64,000 nt of DNA from Marinobacter sp. (GCA_018402255.1 JAGYIS010000004.1:124001-188000), one strand, 5' to 3'. Counted from the stretch's first letter, positions 17,632 to 26,765 are shown. Notes: generated by a model from the letters alone, not told the origin. Numbers and translations: made by a program.

Positions 17632-17997
17632 TCAGCCCACTACCTGGCCGCGGTAGATGACTTGTGTCCTCCGTGGCCGGGCCTCCGCCCCGCTTTCACT
17701 CTGCGTGTCTCTTGATTCGTTGCTTGCAATGACCTGACCGCGGTACGTTTTTTCCCCGCTGTTTTCAAGTTCCACTTCGCTGAGCCTCGGCACCCTTTGT
17801 TTCAGGGCTTCCCAGGTATGTACCAGATGCTGCGATCGGGTTTTGCCTGCGTACTCCGCCAGATGCTCAGCCAGATGATCTTCATTCAGGTGGAGTTTTA
17901 CGCCGAATTCCGACTGAATCAGTCGGCGGCACTGCTGCACCAGTTTCAGGTGGGATGGGTCGAATAACCAGTCGCGTTCATTCGCTACGGAATTCAT
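17632..17997 (-). CDS. Hypothetical protein with two YRGQV motifs, 121 aa
   Basis: I do not recognise this family. The N-terminal half is predicted helical (SHLKLVQQCRRLIQSEF, EDHLAEHLAEYAGK). The C-terminal third contains the repeated motif YRGQV twice (KTYRGQVIASN and VIYRGQVVG), separated by a low-complexity charged linker. No signal peptide or membrane segment is seen, so it should be cytosolic. It converges on the fadL-like gene and lies downstream of polA across 198 bp that show no convincing gene. The YRG motif recalls short tail motifs in some small domains of unknown function, but I would not assign one. Confidence 0.6.
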   Translation of the reverse strand: MNSVANERDWLFDPSHLKLVQQCRRLIQSEFGVKLHLNEDHLAEHLAEYAGKTRSQHLVHTWEALKQRVPRLSEVELENSGEKTYRGQVIASNESRDTQSESGAEARPRRTQVIYRGQVVG

Positions 17998-18195
17998 GAG
18001 TTAGGCCTCGTATCGATGTCACTGCATTGGGCATGAATGCGCCCAGACAGTGAATAACGAAGCAGAATTCGTGCCGTTGTCACGCAGGCTGGGTTTGCGG
18101 AGTTGGTGGCCGCCATAGAGGAAATCGCTGCCCTGTTTCTGTGCCATCTTGCTGAAAATGAACAAAAACAGGGCGATACTCTGGGGGCTGAACGG

Positions 18196-20952
18196 TCAGT
18201 GCGCCTGATCCCAGTTGTCACCGGTACCGGCTTCCACCAGCAGCGGCACATCCAGCTTGGCGGCCGCAGACATGCGTTTGACCAGGCCGTCGCGGACGGT
18301 GTTCAGCATGTCTTCGCGCACTTCGATGATCAGTTCGTCGTGCACCTGCATGGTCATGCAGGCATGATCGGCGTGCTCTGTGTGCAGCCAGTGGTCTACA
18401 TCAATCATCGCTCGTTTGATAATGTCGGCAGCGGTGCCTTGCATCGGCGCGTTAATGGCGGTGCGCTCGGCGGCCTGCTGCATCTGCTTGTTGCGGGCGT
18501 TGATCTCTGGCAGGTACAGGCGGCGCCCATACAGGGTTTCGACATAGCCGTCGTCATGGGCCTGCTTGCGGATGTTGTCCATGTATTTGAGCACGCCCGG
18601 GTAACGCTCAAAATAGCGGTCGATGTATTCCTGAGCTACCTTGCGCTCCACCCCCAGTTGGCGAGCCAGGCCAAAGGCCGACATGCCGTAGATCAGGCCA
18701 AAGTTGATGGCCTTGGCGCTGCGGCGCTGGTCGGAGCTGACCTCAATCAGGCTGACCCCGAACACTTCCGCGGCGGTCGCCTTGTGGATGTCTTCGCCGT
18801 GCTCAAATGCTTTCAGCAGGCCCTTGTCGCCAGACAGGTGCGCCATGATCCGGAGCTCAATCTGGGAGTAATCTGCAGCCAACAGTTTGTAGCCCTTCGG
18901 CGCAATAAACGCCTGACGAATACGACGGCCTTCCGGGGTGCGGATGGGGATGTTCTGCAGGTTGGGCTCGGACGACGACAGTCGGCCTGTCGCGGTGACC
19001 GCCTGGTGATACGACGTGTGCACTCGGCCGGTCCGATGATGAATCAGTTCGGGCAGGGTGTCGGTGTAGGTGGATTTGAGCTTGCTCAGGCTGCGGTGTT
19101 CCACGATCAGCCGGGGCAGTTCATGTTCGTGGGCCAGTTCCTGCAGCACCGGTTCGGCGGTGGAGGGCGCACCTTTCGGGGTTTTCTTGATCACTCGCAA
19201 GCCGAATTTGTCGTAAAGAATGACCTGCAATTGTTTGGGGGAGCCCAGGTTGAAGGCTTCGCCGGCCACTTCATGGGCCTCTTTTTCCAGCTCCGCCATG
19301 CGCTCAGCCAGCTCCTGGCTATGCTGGCGCAAGGTGCTGGCGTTGATCAGGGTGCCTCTTTGCTCCATACGTGACAATACAGGCACCAGAGGCAGATCGA
19401 TGTCCCGGTACACGGATTCCAGCTGTCCGGTTTCCTTCAGTTTCGGGCTCAGGGCCTGATGCAGGCGCAGGGTAATGTCGGCGTCCTCGGCGGCGTAGGG
19501 GCCGGCCTTTTCCAGATCAATCTGGTTGAAGGTGAGCTGTTTGGCGCCTTTGCCTGCGATGGATTCAAAGCTAATCGTCTGCTCGCCCAGGTATTCCCGG
19601 GCCAGGCTGTCCATGTCGTGGCGGGTGGCTACCGAATTGAGTACGTAGGATTCCACCATGGTGTCGTCGCTGATGCCTTCCAGGTGAATACCGTGGTTGG
19701 CCAGCACGTTTTTATCGTACTTCAGGTTCTGGCCGATCTTGTTCAGCTTTGGGTCTTCCAGCAGCGGTTTTAGCTGACTTAGTACCTGGTCCCGGTCGAG
19801 CTGATCCGGTGCGCCCATGTAATCATGGCCCAGGGGCACGTAAGCGGCTTCACCGGGTTCGATGGCGAAGGAGACGCCGACAACTTCGGCGTCCATGTAG
19901 CGCAGGCTGGTGGTTTCGGTGTCGAATGCAAAACGGTCGGCCGTGCTCAGGCGCTTTAGCCATTGATCCAGCTCAGCCTGATCGGTAATGACCGAATATT
20001 CTTTTTTGGGAGCTGCGGGCGCGGTATCCGGGGTGGGCGCAGCGGCCTCGGCTGAGGCGCTGTTAGCTGCCGGTTTGCTCTGGCTGGTGCCTGTATTTTC
20101 CAACTCGTTGATCCAGCCCCGGAACTCGTATTCGCGGAACAGTTCGAGCAACGAGGTGTGGTCTTGCTCACGTTCCTGCAGATCCTCCAGACCAAAATCC
20201 AGGTCAACGTCCAGGCGGATGGTGGCCAGCTCCCGGCTCAAGGGCAGGGTGTCGGTGGCTTCACGCAGGTATTCGCCGATCTTGCCTTTGATCTCGTTGG
20301 CATGTTCGATCAGGTTGTCCAGGTTGTTGTAGGTCTCGAGCCATTTTACCGCGGTTTTCGGGCCGCACTTGTTCACGCCCGGGATGTTGTCGACCTTGTC
20401 GCCTACCAGCGCCAGGTAATCGATGATCTGCTCCGGTGTTACGCCAAACTTTTCCAGCACGCCGTCCCGGTCCATGGCGGTTTCAGTCATGGTGTTGATC
20501 AGGGTGACGTGGTCGCTTACCAGCTGGGCCATGTCCTTGTCGCCAGTGGATACCACCACGTCAATGCCTTTGCTGGTGGCTTCATGGGCCAGGGTGCCGA
20601 TCACATCGTCGGCCTCAACGCCCGGCACGATCAATAACGGCAGGCCCATGGCGCGGACAATCTGGTGAATCGGATCGATCTGTATGGCCAGATCTTCCGG
20701 CATGGGAGGTCGGTTGGCTTTGTATGCTTCATACATGTCATGACGGAAGGTTTTGCCCTTGGCGTCGAACACCACCACTACTTTGGAGCCCGGAAAGTCC
20801 TGATCCAGCCTGCGTAGCATGCTGATAACGCCTTTGATGGCGCCGGTGGGGTGATTTTTGCTGGTGGTCAGGGGCGGCAGTGCGTGGTAGGCACGGAACA
20901 GGTAAGAGGAGCCGTCTACCAGCACCACGGGTGGGGTCTTTTTCTCAGTCAT
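18196..20952 (-). CDS. polA: DNA polymerase I
   Basis: The start is ATG 20952 (MTEKKTPPVVLVDGSSYLFRAYHAL), giving 918 aa, close to the 928 of E. coli. Domains in order: 5'-3' exonuclease (about 1-300), 3'-5' proofreading exonuclease with an intact DTETTSL motif near residue 370, and the polymerase domain with motif A DYSQIELRIMAHLSGD, motif B RRSAKAINFGLIYG and motif C QVHDELIIEV. A proline/alanine-rich linker (AEAAAPTPDTAPAAP) joins the first two parts. It serves Okazaki-fragment processing and repair. It is divergent from a DUF2782 gene. Confidence 0.98.
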   Translation of the reverse strand: MTEKKTPPVVLVDGSSYLFRAYHALPPLTTSKNHPTGAIKGVISMLRRLDQDFPGSKVVVVFDAKGKTFRHDMYEAYKANRPPMPEDLAIQIDPIHQIVRAMGLPLLIVPGVEADDVIGTLAHEATSKGIDVVVSTGDKDMAQLVSDHVTLINTMTETAMDRDGVLEKFGVTPEQIIDYLALVGDKVDNIPGVNKCGPKTAVKWLETYNNLDNLIEHANEIKGKIGEYLREATDTLPLSRELATIRLDVDLDFGLEDLQEREQDHTSLLELFREYEFRGWINELENTGTSQSKPAANSASAEAAAPTPDTAPAAPKKEYSVITDQAELDQWLKRLSTADRFAFDTETTSLRYMDAEVVGVSFAIEPGEAAYVPLGHDYMGAPDQLDRDQVLSQLKPLLEDPKLNKIGQNLKYDKNVLANHGIHLEGISDDTMVESYVLNSVATRHDMDSLAREYLGEQTISFESIAGKGAKQLTFNQIDLEKAGPYAAEDADITLRLHQALSPKLKETGQLESVYRDIDLPLVPVLSRMEQRGTLINASTLRQHSQELAERMAELEKEAHEVAGEAFNLGSPKQLQVILYDKFGLRVIKKTPKGAPSTAEPVLQELAHEHELPRLIVEHRSLSKLKSTYTDTLPELIHHRTGRVHTSYHQAVTATGRLSSSEPNLQNIPIRTPEGRRIRQAFIAPKGYKLLAADYSQIELRIMAHLSGDKGLLKAFEHGEDIHKATAAEVFGVSLIEVSSDQRRSAKAINFGLIYGMSAFGLARQLGVERKVAQEYIDRYFERYPGVLKYMDNIRKQAHDDGYVETLYGRRLYLPEINARNKQMQQAAERTAINAPMQGTAADIIKRAMIDVDHWLHTEHADHACMTMQVHDELIIEVREDMLNTVRDGLVKRMSAAAKLDVPLLVEAGTGDNWDQAH

Positions 20953-21058
20953 GTCAAAGCAGGTCCGGAATCTGATTGAAGCGTGGGTTGGCTTGTGCAA
21001 CTCTTTAACGAACGAATCATTCTGAAGCCAAAAATATGAATCAAAGGGTACCACGAAA

Positions 21059-21394
21059 ATGAAACGAATCGTCTGTTCTGCCCTGCTGGCGGGGTTTGTG
21101 TCAGCGCCGGTCATAGCTCAGCAAGAGGGGGCGCTGGACGCGACGCCGGTGGTAACGCCTCAAGAGCCTGTGGTTATCTCGGACTACCAGCCAGCGGCAG
21201 GCGGTCCGGAAATTGTGATACGGCCGGGTGACAATGAGGTGTTTTATGAGTATCGGGTAAACGGTCAGCTGATGGAGATCAAAGTTGTGCCAGAAGTCGG
21301 TCCCGAGTATTACCTGGTGCCTTCGGATGGTGGCTGGATTCAGGATTCTGAGTCAGACCTGCTGGTTCCGAGCTGGGTTATTTTTCGCTGGTAA
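21059..21394 (+). CDS. DUF2782 periplasmic protein
   Basis: The 111-aa product has a signal peptide (MKRIVCSALLAGFVSAPVIA, then QQEG) and the DUF2782 core: PEIVIRPGDNEVFYEYRVNGQLMEIKVVP and GPEYYLVPSDGGW. This family lies next to polA in many Pseudomonas-like bacteria. Its function is unknown. It is divergent from polA (107 bp between starts) and converges on a lipoprotein gene 12 bp away. Confidence 0.88.
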   Translation: MKRIVCSALLAGFVSAPVIAQQEGALDATPVVTPQEPVVISDYQPAAGGPEIVIRPGDNEVFYEYRVNGQLMEIKVVPEVGPEYYLVPSDGGWIQDSESDLLVPSWVIFRW

Positions 21395-21406
21395 CCGACC
21401 GGGTTG

Positions 21407-21922
21407 TCAGATCAAGTTGACTTCTACAGGGTCTGAGCGCCGGCTTTCCAGGCCGTCGACGTCAACCGTGCTGATCGAAAACTCATAGGCCCCGGGCGGC
21501 ATGCCCTCGAGAGGATAGCGCGTGGTGTTTGCATCGTTCAGCGAAATAATATCGAAGGTGTCTTTATGCTTCAGTCGGAAGTAAATCCGGTAGCCTGAGA
21601 TCTGGCCGGGGGCCAGTGACGAGCCGTCCTCACGAGTCATAGGTGCGCTCCAGGCAAGGGTGCGTGGAGCGACGCTGGCGTCTTCTTGCTCACTCTTGGC
21701 CTTCGGTTCGCTCTGTCCGAGCGTTGCCAGCAGATTGGACTGCGCCTGCTTTAATCGGGCATCGGCAACATCGGAGGCGCGCTGCGAATCGAGCTTGCTG
21801 GCGCGCTTGTCTTCCTGACATCCTGAGAGCAAGCCGGCCATGCCAAAAACAAAAGCACACATCATGGCGGGCACAAGCAGGCGGGCCTTGAGGCCTGTCG
21901 GTCTGGGCAAAGAAATCATCAT
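21407..21922 (-). CDS. Lipoprotein with a fibronectin type III-like domain
   Basis: The 171-aa product has a long basic N-terminus and a lipobox LLSGC with the lipid cysteine at residue 35. A charged helical spacer (KLDSQRASDVADARLKQAQSNLL) leads to a C-terminal domain with the fibronectin III pattern (LAWSAP, ISGYRIYFR, YEFSISTVDVDGLES). This suggests a surface-facing or periplasmic adhesion-type module on a lipid anchor. No partner genes are nearby. The first two codons are both ATG, so the start may be three bases later. Confidence 0.75.
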   Translation of the reverse strand: MMISLPRPTGLKARLLVPAMMCAFVFGMAGLLSGCQEDKRASKLDSQRASDVADARLKQAQSNLLATLGQSEPKAKSEQEDASVAPRTLAWSAPMTREDGSSLAPGQISGYRIYFRLKHKDTFDIISLNDANTTRYPLEGMPPGAYEFSISTVDVDGLESRRSDPVEVNLI

Positions 21923-22187
21923 GGCGTACTCGCATACGGGGCCGTTGACAGGCCTTCTGTTTCTTTCGTATCGAGCCTGAATAAAACCGGGAGACGGGCT
22001 GCGTAAATCAGTCGGACGGATTATGCCAGCCCTTGCCTTTCGATCAAGTGAACTATCCGTAAAATCCGCAATAAAGTTTTAGTATGAACATTCTAATTTT
22101 TATCCGTACCTTGGCAGGTGAAAGTTACCAAAGGCGAACCGAATTATCGCAACGCCAACACGATCCGAACGATCAAGGAGATATACC

Positions 22188-22586
22188 ATGGGTAAGCTGA
22201 AATCCTACCAGGAACAACTGCAAGACATCGTTGAGAAAGGCATCAATGCCGCTGAAGAGCAGCAGAAGAAGCTGGCCGCCAAGCCTTTCGATTACGCTGA
22301 AAAGCTGGAAACAGAAGTTCGTGAATACAGCGTGAAAGGTCTGCGTAAGCGTTACACTGGCTACTCCGAGAACCTGTTCGGACAGTTGCGCACCCTGAAC
22401 AGCCGTTTCGGTAACTTCGCTGCCGAGCTGGTTGCCAAGCTGGAAAAAGAAGCTGCGGAAGGCGCCGATGCGGTTTCTGATGCCGCTCAGGATGCCAAGA
22501 AATCTGTAACAGCGAAGAAGCCTGCCGCTCGCAAGACCACTGCTCGTAAAGCTTCTGCCGCAAAGACTGAAACCGCTTCTGCCTGA
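22188..22586 (+). CDS. Phasin-like protein with a Lys/Ala-rich tail
   Basis: The 132-aa product starts behind a strong AAGGAG site. Residues 1-95 are an amphipathic helical region (QEQLQDIVEKGINAAEEQQKK, LNSRFGNFAAELVAKLEKEA) resembling small phasin or apolipoprotein-like proteins. The last 30 residues are Ala/Lys/Thr-rich with PAARKTTARKA repeats, as in histone-H1-like AlgP proteins, and could bind DNA or polyphosphate. A granule-associated or nucleoid role is therefore possible but not shown. The gene is monocistronic, with 265 bp upstream and a strong terminator after it. Confidence 0.75.
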   Translation: MGKLKSYQEQLQDIVEKGINAAEEQQKKLAAKPFDYAEKLETEVREYSVKGLRKRYTGYSENLFGQLRTLNSRFGNFAAELVAKLEKEAAEGADAVSDAAQDAKKSVTAKKPAARKTTARKASAAKTETASA

Positions 22587-22611
22587 AGTTCAGGTTGATG
22601 GGTTGTTAAAC

Positions 22612-22640
22612 AAAAAGGGCGCTCATTGAGCGCCCTTTTT
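22612..22640. terminator. Bidirectional intrinsic terminator
   Basis: AAAAAGGGCGCTCATTGAGC begins an inverted repeat that ends GCGCCCTTTTT. It has a GC stem with A5 and T5 flanks between two convergent genes, so it can stop both. Confidence 0.9.
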
Positions 22641-22651
22641 GTTACCGAAAA

Positions 22652-23302
22652 TCAGCGACTTTCATCCGGATCGAGGGGCAGTGTCCGCTCTTCACCGGTG
22701 ATCGTCTCGAGGCGTTCGATATCAACCTCAAAGGCTTTCTTCATGGCGCTGATGTCCTGCCTTTGGGCGGCAATTTCCCGCTCGACATCGCGAACTTGCG
22801 ATTCCAGCCTGCGGATTCGCTCCAGCGTGGCCTCAGGAATGTCGCGGCCGGCGCGTTCCAGGTCTGCGGCACGGCTTTGTTCTGTATCCAGCTGGCTGGA
22901 AATAACAGAAATATTGCCTCGCTTCAGCTGAATAACACCTTCCAGTTCCCGGGTTTTCCGGTGCATGGCGCGCACGGCCTGGTCGGGGTGGCTGTAGCGT
23001 TTTAACAGCTCACGGTCCTGAGAATGCTGCAGCTCCAGTTGCCGCTGCCGCTCTTTCTCGGCTTCCCGGCCTGCAATCTCCTCCGCAGTGGGGGCGGGAG
23101 CGATGGTTTCCATTACCCGCCCATTGGTGCTGAGAATCTCATAGCCGCGTTTGGTGGCTTCTTGCGGAATGGTATTGCTGATCACCAGCTGACCGTTTTC
23201 GTCCGTGTAACGATACATGGTGGCCTGTGCGTTGGCAGCAAACAGCATTCCGGCTGCCGCCAGGCTGGCAATGATCGTTGATTTGGTCACACGGTGTGGC
23301 AT
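22652..23302 (-). CDS. DUF4124 domain periplasmic protein with coiled coil
   Basis: The start is ATG 23302 (MPHRVTKSTI), four bases after pyrE; the ORF-track start lies inside pyrE. The 216-aa product has a signal peptide (IIASLAAAGMLFAANAQAT), a DUF4124 domain (MYRYTDENGQLVISNTIPQEATKRGYEIL), and then a long charged coiled coil (EREIAAQRQDISAMKKAF). DUF4124 proteins are common periplasmic proteins of unknown function in gammaproteobacteria. It probably shares the pyrE transcript. Confidence 0.87.
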   Translation of the reverse strand: MPHRVTKSTIIASLAAAGMLFAANAQATMYRYTDENGQLVISNTIPQEATKRGYEILSTNGRVMETIAPAPTAEEIAGREAEKERQRQLELQHSQDRELLKRYSHPDQAVRAMHRKTRELEGVIQLKRGNISVISSQLDTEQSRAADLERAGRDIPEATLERIRRLESQVRDVEREIAAQRQDISAMKKAFEVDIERLETITGEERTLPLDPDESR

Positions 23303-23306
23303 GGGG

Positions 23307-23945
23307 TCAGACTCCGTAACGGTCCCGGTAGCTGGCCACGGCTTCCGCGTGGTCGGCAAACTCCGGATTGGACTTCAGGTAGTCCAGCACCTGTTCAAGG
23401 CAAATAATACTGACAACGGGAATACCAAACTCCTGTTCCACTTCCTGGATGGCAGAACGTTCGCCGTTGCCTTTTTCCTGTCGGTCCAGGGCGATCAGCA
23501 CGCCAGCGGGCTCGGCGCCCGCCGCGCGGATGATGTCTATGGATTCCCGGATCGCGGTCCCGGCGGTAATAACATCATCAACGATCAACACCTTGCCGTG
23601 CAAAGGGGCGCCCACAATGTTGCCGCCCTCACCATGATCTTTCTTTTCTTTGCGGTTAAAGGCAAAGGGTTTGCTGTTACCGTCTGTTGCCAGTGCCATG
23701 GCGGTCACCGTGGCCAACGGAATGCCCTTATAGGCGGGGCCGAAAATAATGTCATAATTCAGGCCGCTGCGCTCTATTGCTGCAGCGTAGGCCTTGCTTA
23801 GTTGTAGCAGGTCGTTTCCGGTATTGAACAGCCCGGCATTGAAAAAATATGGGCTTGTGCGCCCGGATTTGAGTGTAAATTCGCCAAAACGCAGAACATT
23901 CCGGTCAATGGCAAATTCGATAAATTTTTGCTGATAGTCGTGCAT
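23307..23945 (-). CDS. pyrE: Orotate phosphoribosyltransferase
   Basis: PyrE couples orotate to PRPP to make OMP in pyrimidine synthesis. The 212-aa product has the PRPP-binding motif [14 protein letters not shown] near residue 125, the N-terminal [17 protein letters not shown], and [10 protein letters not shown]. The length is normal. It is divergent from crc across 81 bp, the same arrangement as in Pseudomonas. Confidence 0.98.
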   Translation of the reverse strand: MHDYQQKFIEFAIDRNVLRFGEFTLKSGRTSPYFFNAGLFNTGNDLLQLSKAYAAAIERSGLNYDIIFGPAYKGIPLATVTAMALATDGNSKPFAFNRKEKKDHGEGGNIVGAPLHGKVLIVDDVITAGTAIRESIDIIRAAGAEPAGVLIALDRQEKGNGERSAIQEVEQEFGIPVVSIICLEQVLDYLKSNPEFADHAEAVASYRDRYGV

Positions 23946-24026
23946 GGCAAGGCTTCTGGCGGGGTTTGATCTTTAATTAAAGTGTAAAACCGGTATCATA
24001 CACACAAACCGAATCAGGGAACACGT

Positions 24027-24833
24027 ATGCGGGTAGTATCAATCAGCGTCAACGGTCTTGAACAGGCTGTTGAAAAAGGCTTTTTCGACTGGCTGGCCGA
24101 GCAGGACGCTGACGTCGTCTGTGTGCAGGACCACCGCATGCGCGCCTACGAGATTGAGGACAAAAACCTGATCCCGGACGGCTACGAGGCTTACTTTATT
24201 GATGGTGAGCTGAATGAGCACGGTGGCGTGGGCATTTTCACCCGGCATTTCCCGAAGGCGATCATGTATGGCTTTGCCAATGAGCAGGCGGATCGTGAGG
24301 GCCGGTTTATTCAGGCCGACTTTGATAAAGTTTCCGTGGCGTGTGTGCTCGCCCCGAACGCGCTAGGGCGCGAAGAAGAGTTGACCGGTGACGATGATCT
24401 GACCGTTCTGGACCACAAGGACGAGTTCATGGAAGCGTTTGGTCTGCACATGCAGAAGACCCTGCGCAAGCGTCGGCAGTTTATTATCTGTGCCAACCTG
24501 CAGACGGCCCATCACGTTACGGATGCCAGCCCGCTTTATCACAAGCTCGACTTTTCTGGCTTCCTGCCCCACGAGCGCGCCTGGCTTGATCGCTTGTTTG
24601 ATGAAATGGGCTGTATTGACGGTTTCCGCGAGATCAACAAGCAGAGCAATCAGTTTACCTGGTGGCCGGAGGGAGCTGAAGGCTCCCGCAAGAAAGCCGG
24701 CATCCGGGTCGATTACCAGTTGCTGACGCCTGGCATCCGTAAAACCATCAGTGATGGCTGGATTGATGACGCGACTCGGTTCTCTGATCACGCACCGGTG
24801 ATCATGGATTACGACATCGAAATCGGGCTCTGA
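24027..24833 (+). CDS. crc: Catabolite repression control protein Crc (ExoIII-like, catalytically altered)
   Basis: Crc has the exonuclease III/AP-endonuclease fold but acts with Hfq to hold A-rich mRNA sites and repress catabolic genes. The 268-aa product follows the fold (ISVNGLEQAVEKGF at the start, SDHAPVIMDYD at the end). Active-site positions are replaced: the catalytic glutamate region reads CVQDHR instead of an LQE motif, and the GDxN catalytic loop reads CANLQT. Loss of these residues also typifies Pseudomonas Crc. Gene order pyrE/crc near rph-gmk-rpoZ-spoT matches the pseudomonad crc locus. A CrcZ RNA and cbrAB lie in the same window. A residual nuclease role is the alternative. Confidence 0.85.
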   Translation: MRVVSISVNGLEQAVEKGFFDWLAEQDADVVCVQDHRMRAYEIEDKNLIPDGYEAYFIDGELNEHGGVGIFTRHFPKAIMYGFANEQADREGRFIQADFDKVSVACVLAPNALGREEELTGDDDLTVLDHKDEFMEAFGLHMQKTLRKRRQFIICANLQTAHHVTDASPLYHKLDFSGFLPHERAWLDRLFDEMGCIDGFREINKQSNQFTWWPEGAEGSRKKAGIRVDYQLLTPGIRKTISDGWIDDATRFSDHAPVIMDYDIEIGL

Positions 24834-24869
24834 GCTGGGCGGATACTCCACTAAACAGCGGGTTCGGAA

Positions 24870-24961
24870 GGGGAGACCTTTCCGGGACCCTCTCCGGCCA
24901 GGGATGGCCGGAGCGGAGCGCACATGGATGTGCTTGTAGCGTGTCCCGGAAAGGTCTCCCC
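24870..24961. repeat. Nested inverted-repeat element between crc and rph
   Basis: A perfect 19-bp inverted repeat (GGGGAGACCTTTCCGGGAC at 24870 and its complement at 24943-24961) encloses two further hairpins: CTCCGGCC/GGCCGGAG (24892-24913) and GCACAT/ATGTGC (24920-24933). The single strand would fold into a three-way, cloverleaf-like structure. It lies between convergent genes. It could be a dispersed palindromic element (REP or MITE-like), a bidirectional terminator, or both. Only one copy is in this window. Confidence 0.8.
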
Positions 24962-24984
24962 CTCCGGACACGCGGGCGTCTGAC

Positions 24985-25701
24985 TTACTCAGCCAGCGCC
25001 GCTTTCTGAAGTTCAAACAACTGATCAATCGCCTTCCGCGCAAGCGCCAGCATAGAATCCAGTTCTGACTGCTCAAACGGCGCGCCTTCCGCAGTTCCCT
25101 GAATTTCGATGAAGCCACCCTGGTCGGTCATGATAACGTTCATGTCGGTTTCGGCTTCGGAATCTTCCGGGTAGTCCAGATCGGCTACCGGAATGCCTTT
25201 GTAGACACCCACAGATACCGCTGCGACCATCTGCTTGAGCGGTGATTTCTTCAGGCGTTTGGTGGCGACCAGGTGGTTCAGGGCATCAACCAGGGCCACG
25301 CAGCCGCCGGTGATCGCTGCAGTGCGGGTGCCGCCGTCGGCCTGGATGACGTCACAGTCGATGGTGATGGAGTGTTCACCCAGAGCGGTCAGGTCAACTG
25401 CGGCACGCAGGCTGCGGCCGATCAGGCGCTGAATTTCGACGGTGCGGCCACCCTGTTTGCCACGGGCGGCTTCACGGCCCATACGGCTGCCGGTGGAGCG
25501 GGGCAGCATGCCGTACTCAGCCGTAATCCAGCCTTTGCCTTCACCGCGCAGGAACGGCGGTACCTTGTTTTCCACCGAGGCGGTGCAGATCACCTTGGTA
25601 TCGCCGAACTCAACCAGCACCGAGCCTTCAGCATGGCGAGTGTAGTTGCGGGTGATACGGACGTCTCTGGGTTGCTCTGGCGTTCTGCCACTTGGTCGCA
25701 T
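24985..25701 (-). CDS. rph: Ribonuclease PH
   Basis: RNase PH is the phosphorolytic 3'-5' exonuclease that trims tRNA 3' ends. The 238-aa product is full length: [20 protein letters not shown] at the start, [30 protein letters not shown] in the middle (arginine-rich phosphate site), and [19 protein letters not shown] with the metal-site aspartates. It is divergent from yicC, as in many gammaproteobacteria. Confidence 0.98.
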   Translation of the reverse strand: MRPSGRTPEQPRDVRITRNYTRHAEGSVLVEFGDTKVICTASVENKVPPFLRGEGKGWITAEYGMLPRSTGSRMGREAARGKQGGRTVEIQRLIGRSLRAAVDLTALGEHSITIDCDVIQADGGTRTAAITGGCVALVDALNHLVATKRLKKSPLKQMVAAVSVGVYKGIPVADLDYPEDSEAETDMNVIMTDQGGFIEIQGTAEGAPFEQSELDSMLALARKAIDQLFELQKAALAE

Positions 25702-25886
25702 GATGTGTCCTGTTTATGAAGGATAAATGTCCGGCACGATGCCGGTCGGGATCTGTGAAAGGTCGACGAGTATAACACGGCGATGCAACAGGGCGGGATG
25801 GAGGTCTGTGATCTTTGGTCGGGTTCGCCGCCCGGGGGAGTACCCTGCTAAACTCGGTGAATCTGTCTACCCGTAATGGAGCCAAT

Positions 25887-26753
25887 ATGATTCGCAGCAT
25901 GACTGCTTTTGCCCGCAAGGATACCCGGGGTGACTGGGGAACCCTGACCTGTGAGATCCGGACGGTCAATCACCGATATCTGGAACCTTCATTTCGCTTG
26001 CCGGAGGCCTTCCGAGAACTGGAAAACCGTTTTCGGGAGGAGCTGCGCAGGGGGCTGAAGCGGGGCAAGGTGGATGTGTCGATGCGCCTGCAGTCGGCGG
26101 AAAACGAAGTGCAGAGCTTTGAAATCAGCGATGAAATGGCGAAGGCGGTAAACGAGGCTGCCAACCACATTAATCGAATGCTGGATAACCCGGCCCATAT
26201 CAATGCCCTGGATATTCTGCGCTGGCCCGGCGTGCTGTCGGTGCCGGAAACAGACTACAGCGCCGCCAAAGAAGCGGCCGCCAACCTGTTTGCGGATACC
26301 GTTGCAGAGCTGGTGAGCGTGAGAGAGCGGGAGGGCGACCGCCTGCGACCGTTATTCGAAGATCGCCTGGCCACCATGAGCCGACTGGTCGCCGAGGTGC
26401 GCGAGCGGATGCCGGATTTGCTGGCGGCACAGGAAGCTAACCTGCGTGAGCGGTTTGCCAAGGCAAAAGTCGAGCTTGATGCAGACCGCGTCGCTCAGGA
26501 AATGGTGATGCTGGCGCAGAAAAGTGACGTTGCTGAAGAACTCGATCGCCTGGATGCCCACGTCAGTGAAGTGACCGAAACCCTGCAAAGCGACGATGCC
26601 ATCGGCCGTCGACTGGACTTTCTGATGCAGGAGCTGAACCGCGAAGCCAATACTCTGAGCAGCAAGAGTATCGATGCCGCAGTTACTCGCGCGGCGGTCG
26701 ATCTGAAGGTGCTGATCGAGCAGATGCGCGAGCAGGTGCAGAACCTGGAGTAA
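25887..26753 (+). CDS. yicC: YicC/YloC family endoribonuclease
   Basis: The start is ATG 25887 (MIRSMTAFARKD) behind ATGGAGCC, giving 288 aa. The N-terminal YicC domain (EIRTVNHRYLEPSFRLPE) and the C-terminal DUF1732 (LDRLDAHVSEV, GRRLDFLMQELNREANTLSSK) are both present and complete. YicC proteins are endoribonucleases linked to RNA turnover and stationary-phase fitness. It is divergent from rph and converges on a universal stress protein gene. Confidence 0.94.
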   Translation: MIRSMTAFARKDTRGDWGTLTCEIRTVNHRYLEPSFRLPEAFRELENRFREELRRGLKRGKVDVSMRLQSAENEVQSFEISDEMAKAVNEAANHINRMLDNPAHINALDILRWPGVLSVPETDYSAAKEAAANLFADTVAELVSVREREGDRLRPLFEDRLATMSRLVAEVRERMPDLLAAQEANLRERFAKAKVELDADRVAQEMVMLAQKSDVAEELDRLDAHVSEVTETLQSDDAIGRRLDFLMQELNREANTLSSKSIDAAVTRAAVDLKVLIEQMREQVQNLE

Positions 26754-26765
26754 GTCGCCATTCGC

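Noticed and set aside
18019-18147. 42-codon ORF on the minus strand after polA (MAQKQGSDFLYGGHQLRK...)
   Set aside because: No good ribosome site and no family I know; cannot be told from chance, though relatives could be checked.
17994-18251. 85-aa ORF overlapping the polA end
   Set aside because: Cys/Arg/Ser-rich shadow overlapping polA in another frame.
18103-19374. 423-aa ORF antisense to polA
   Set aside because: Codon-bias shadow of polA, rich in His, Gly and Gln in no recognisable order.
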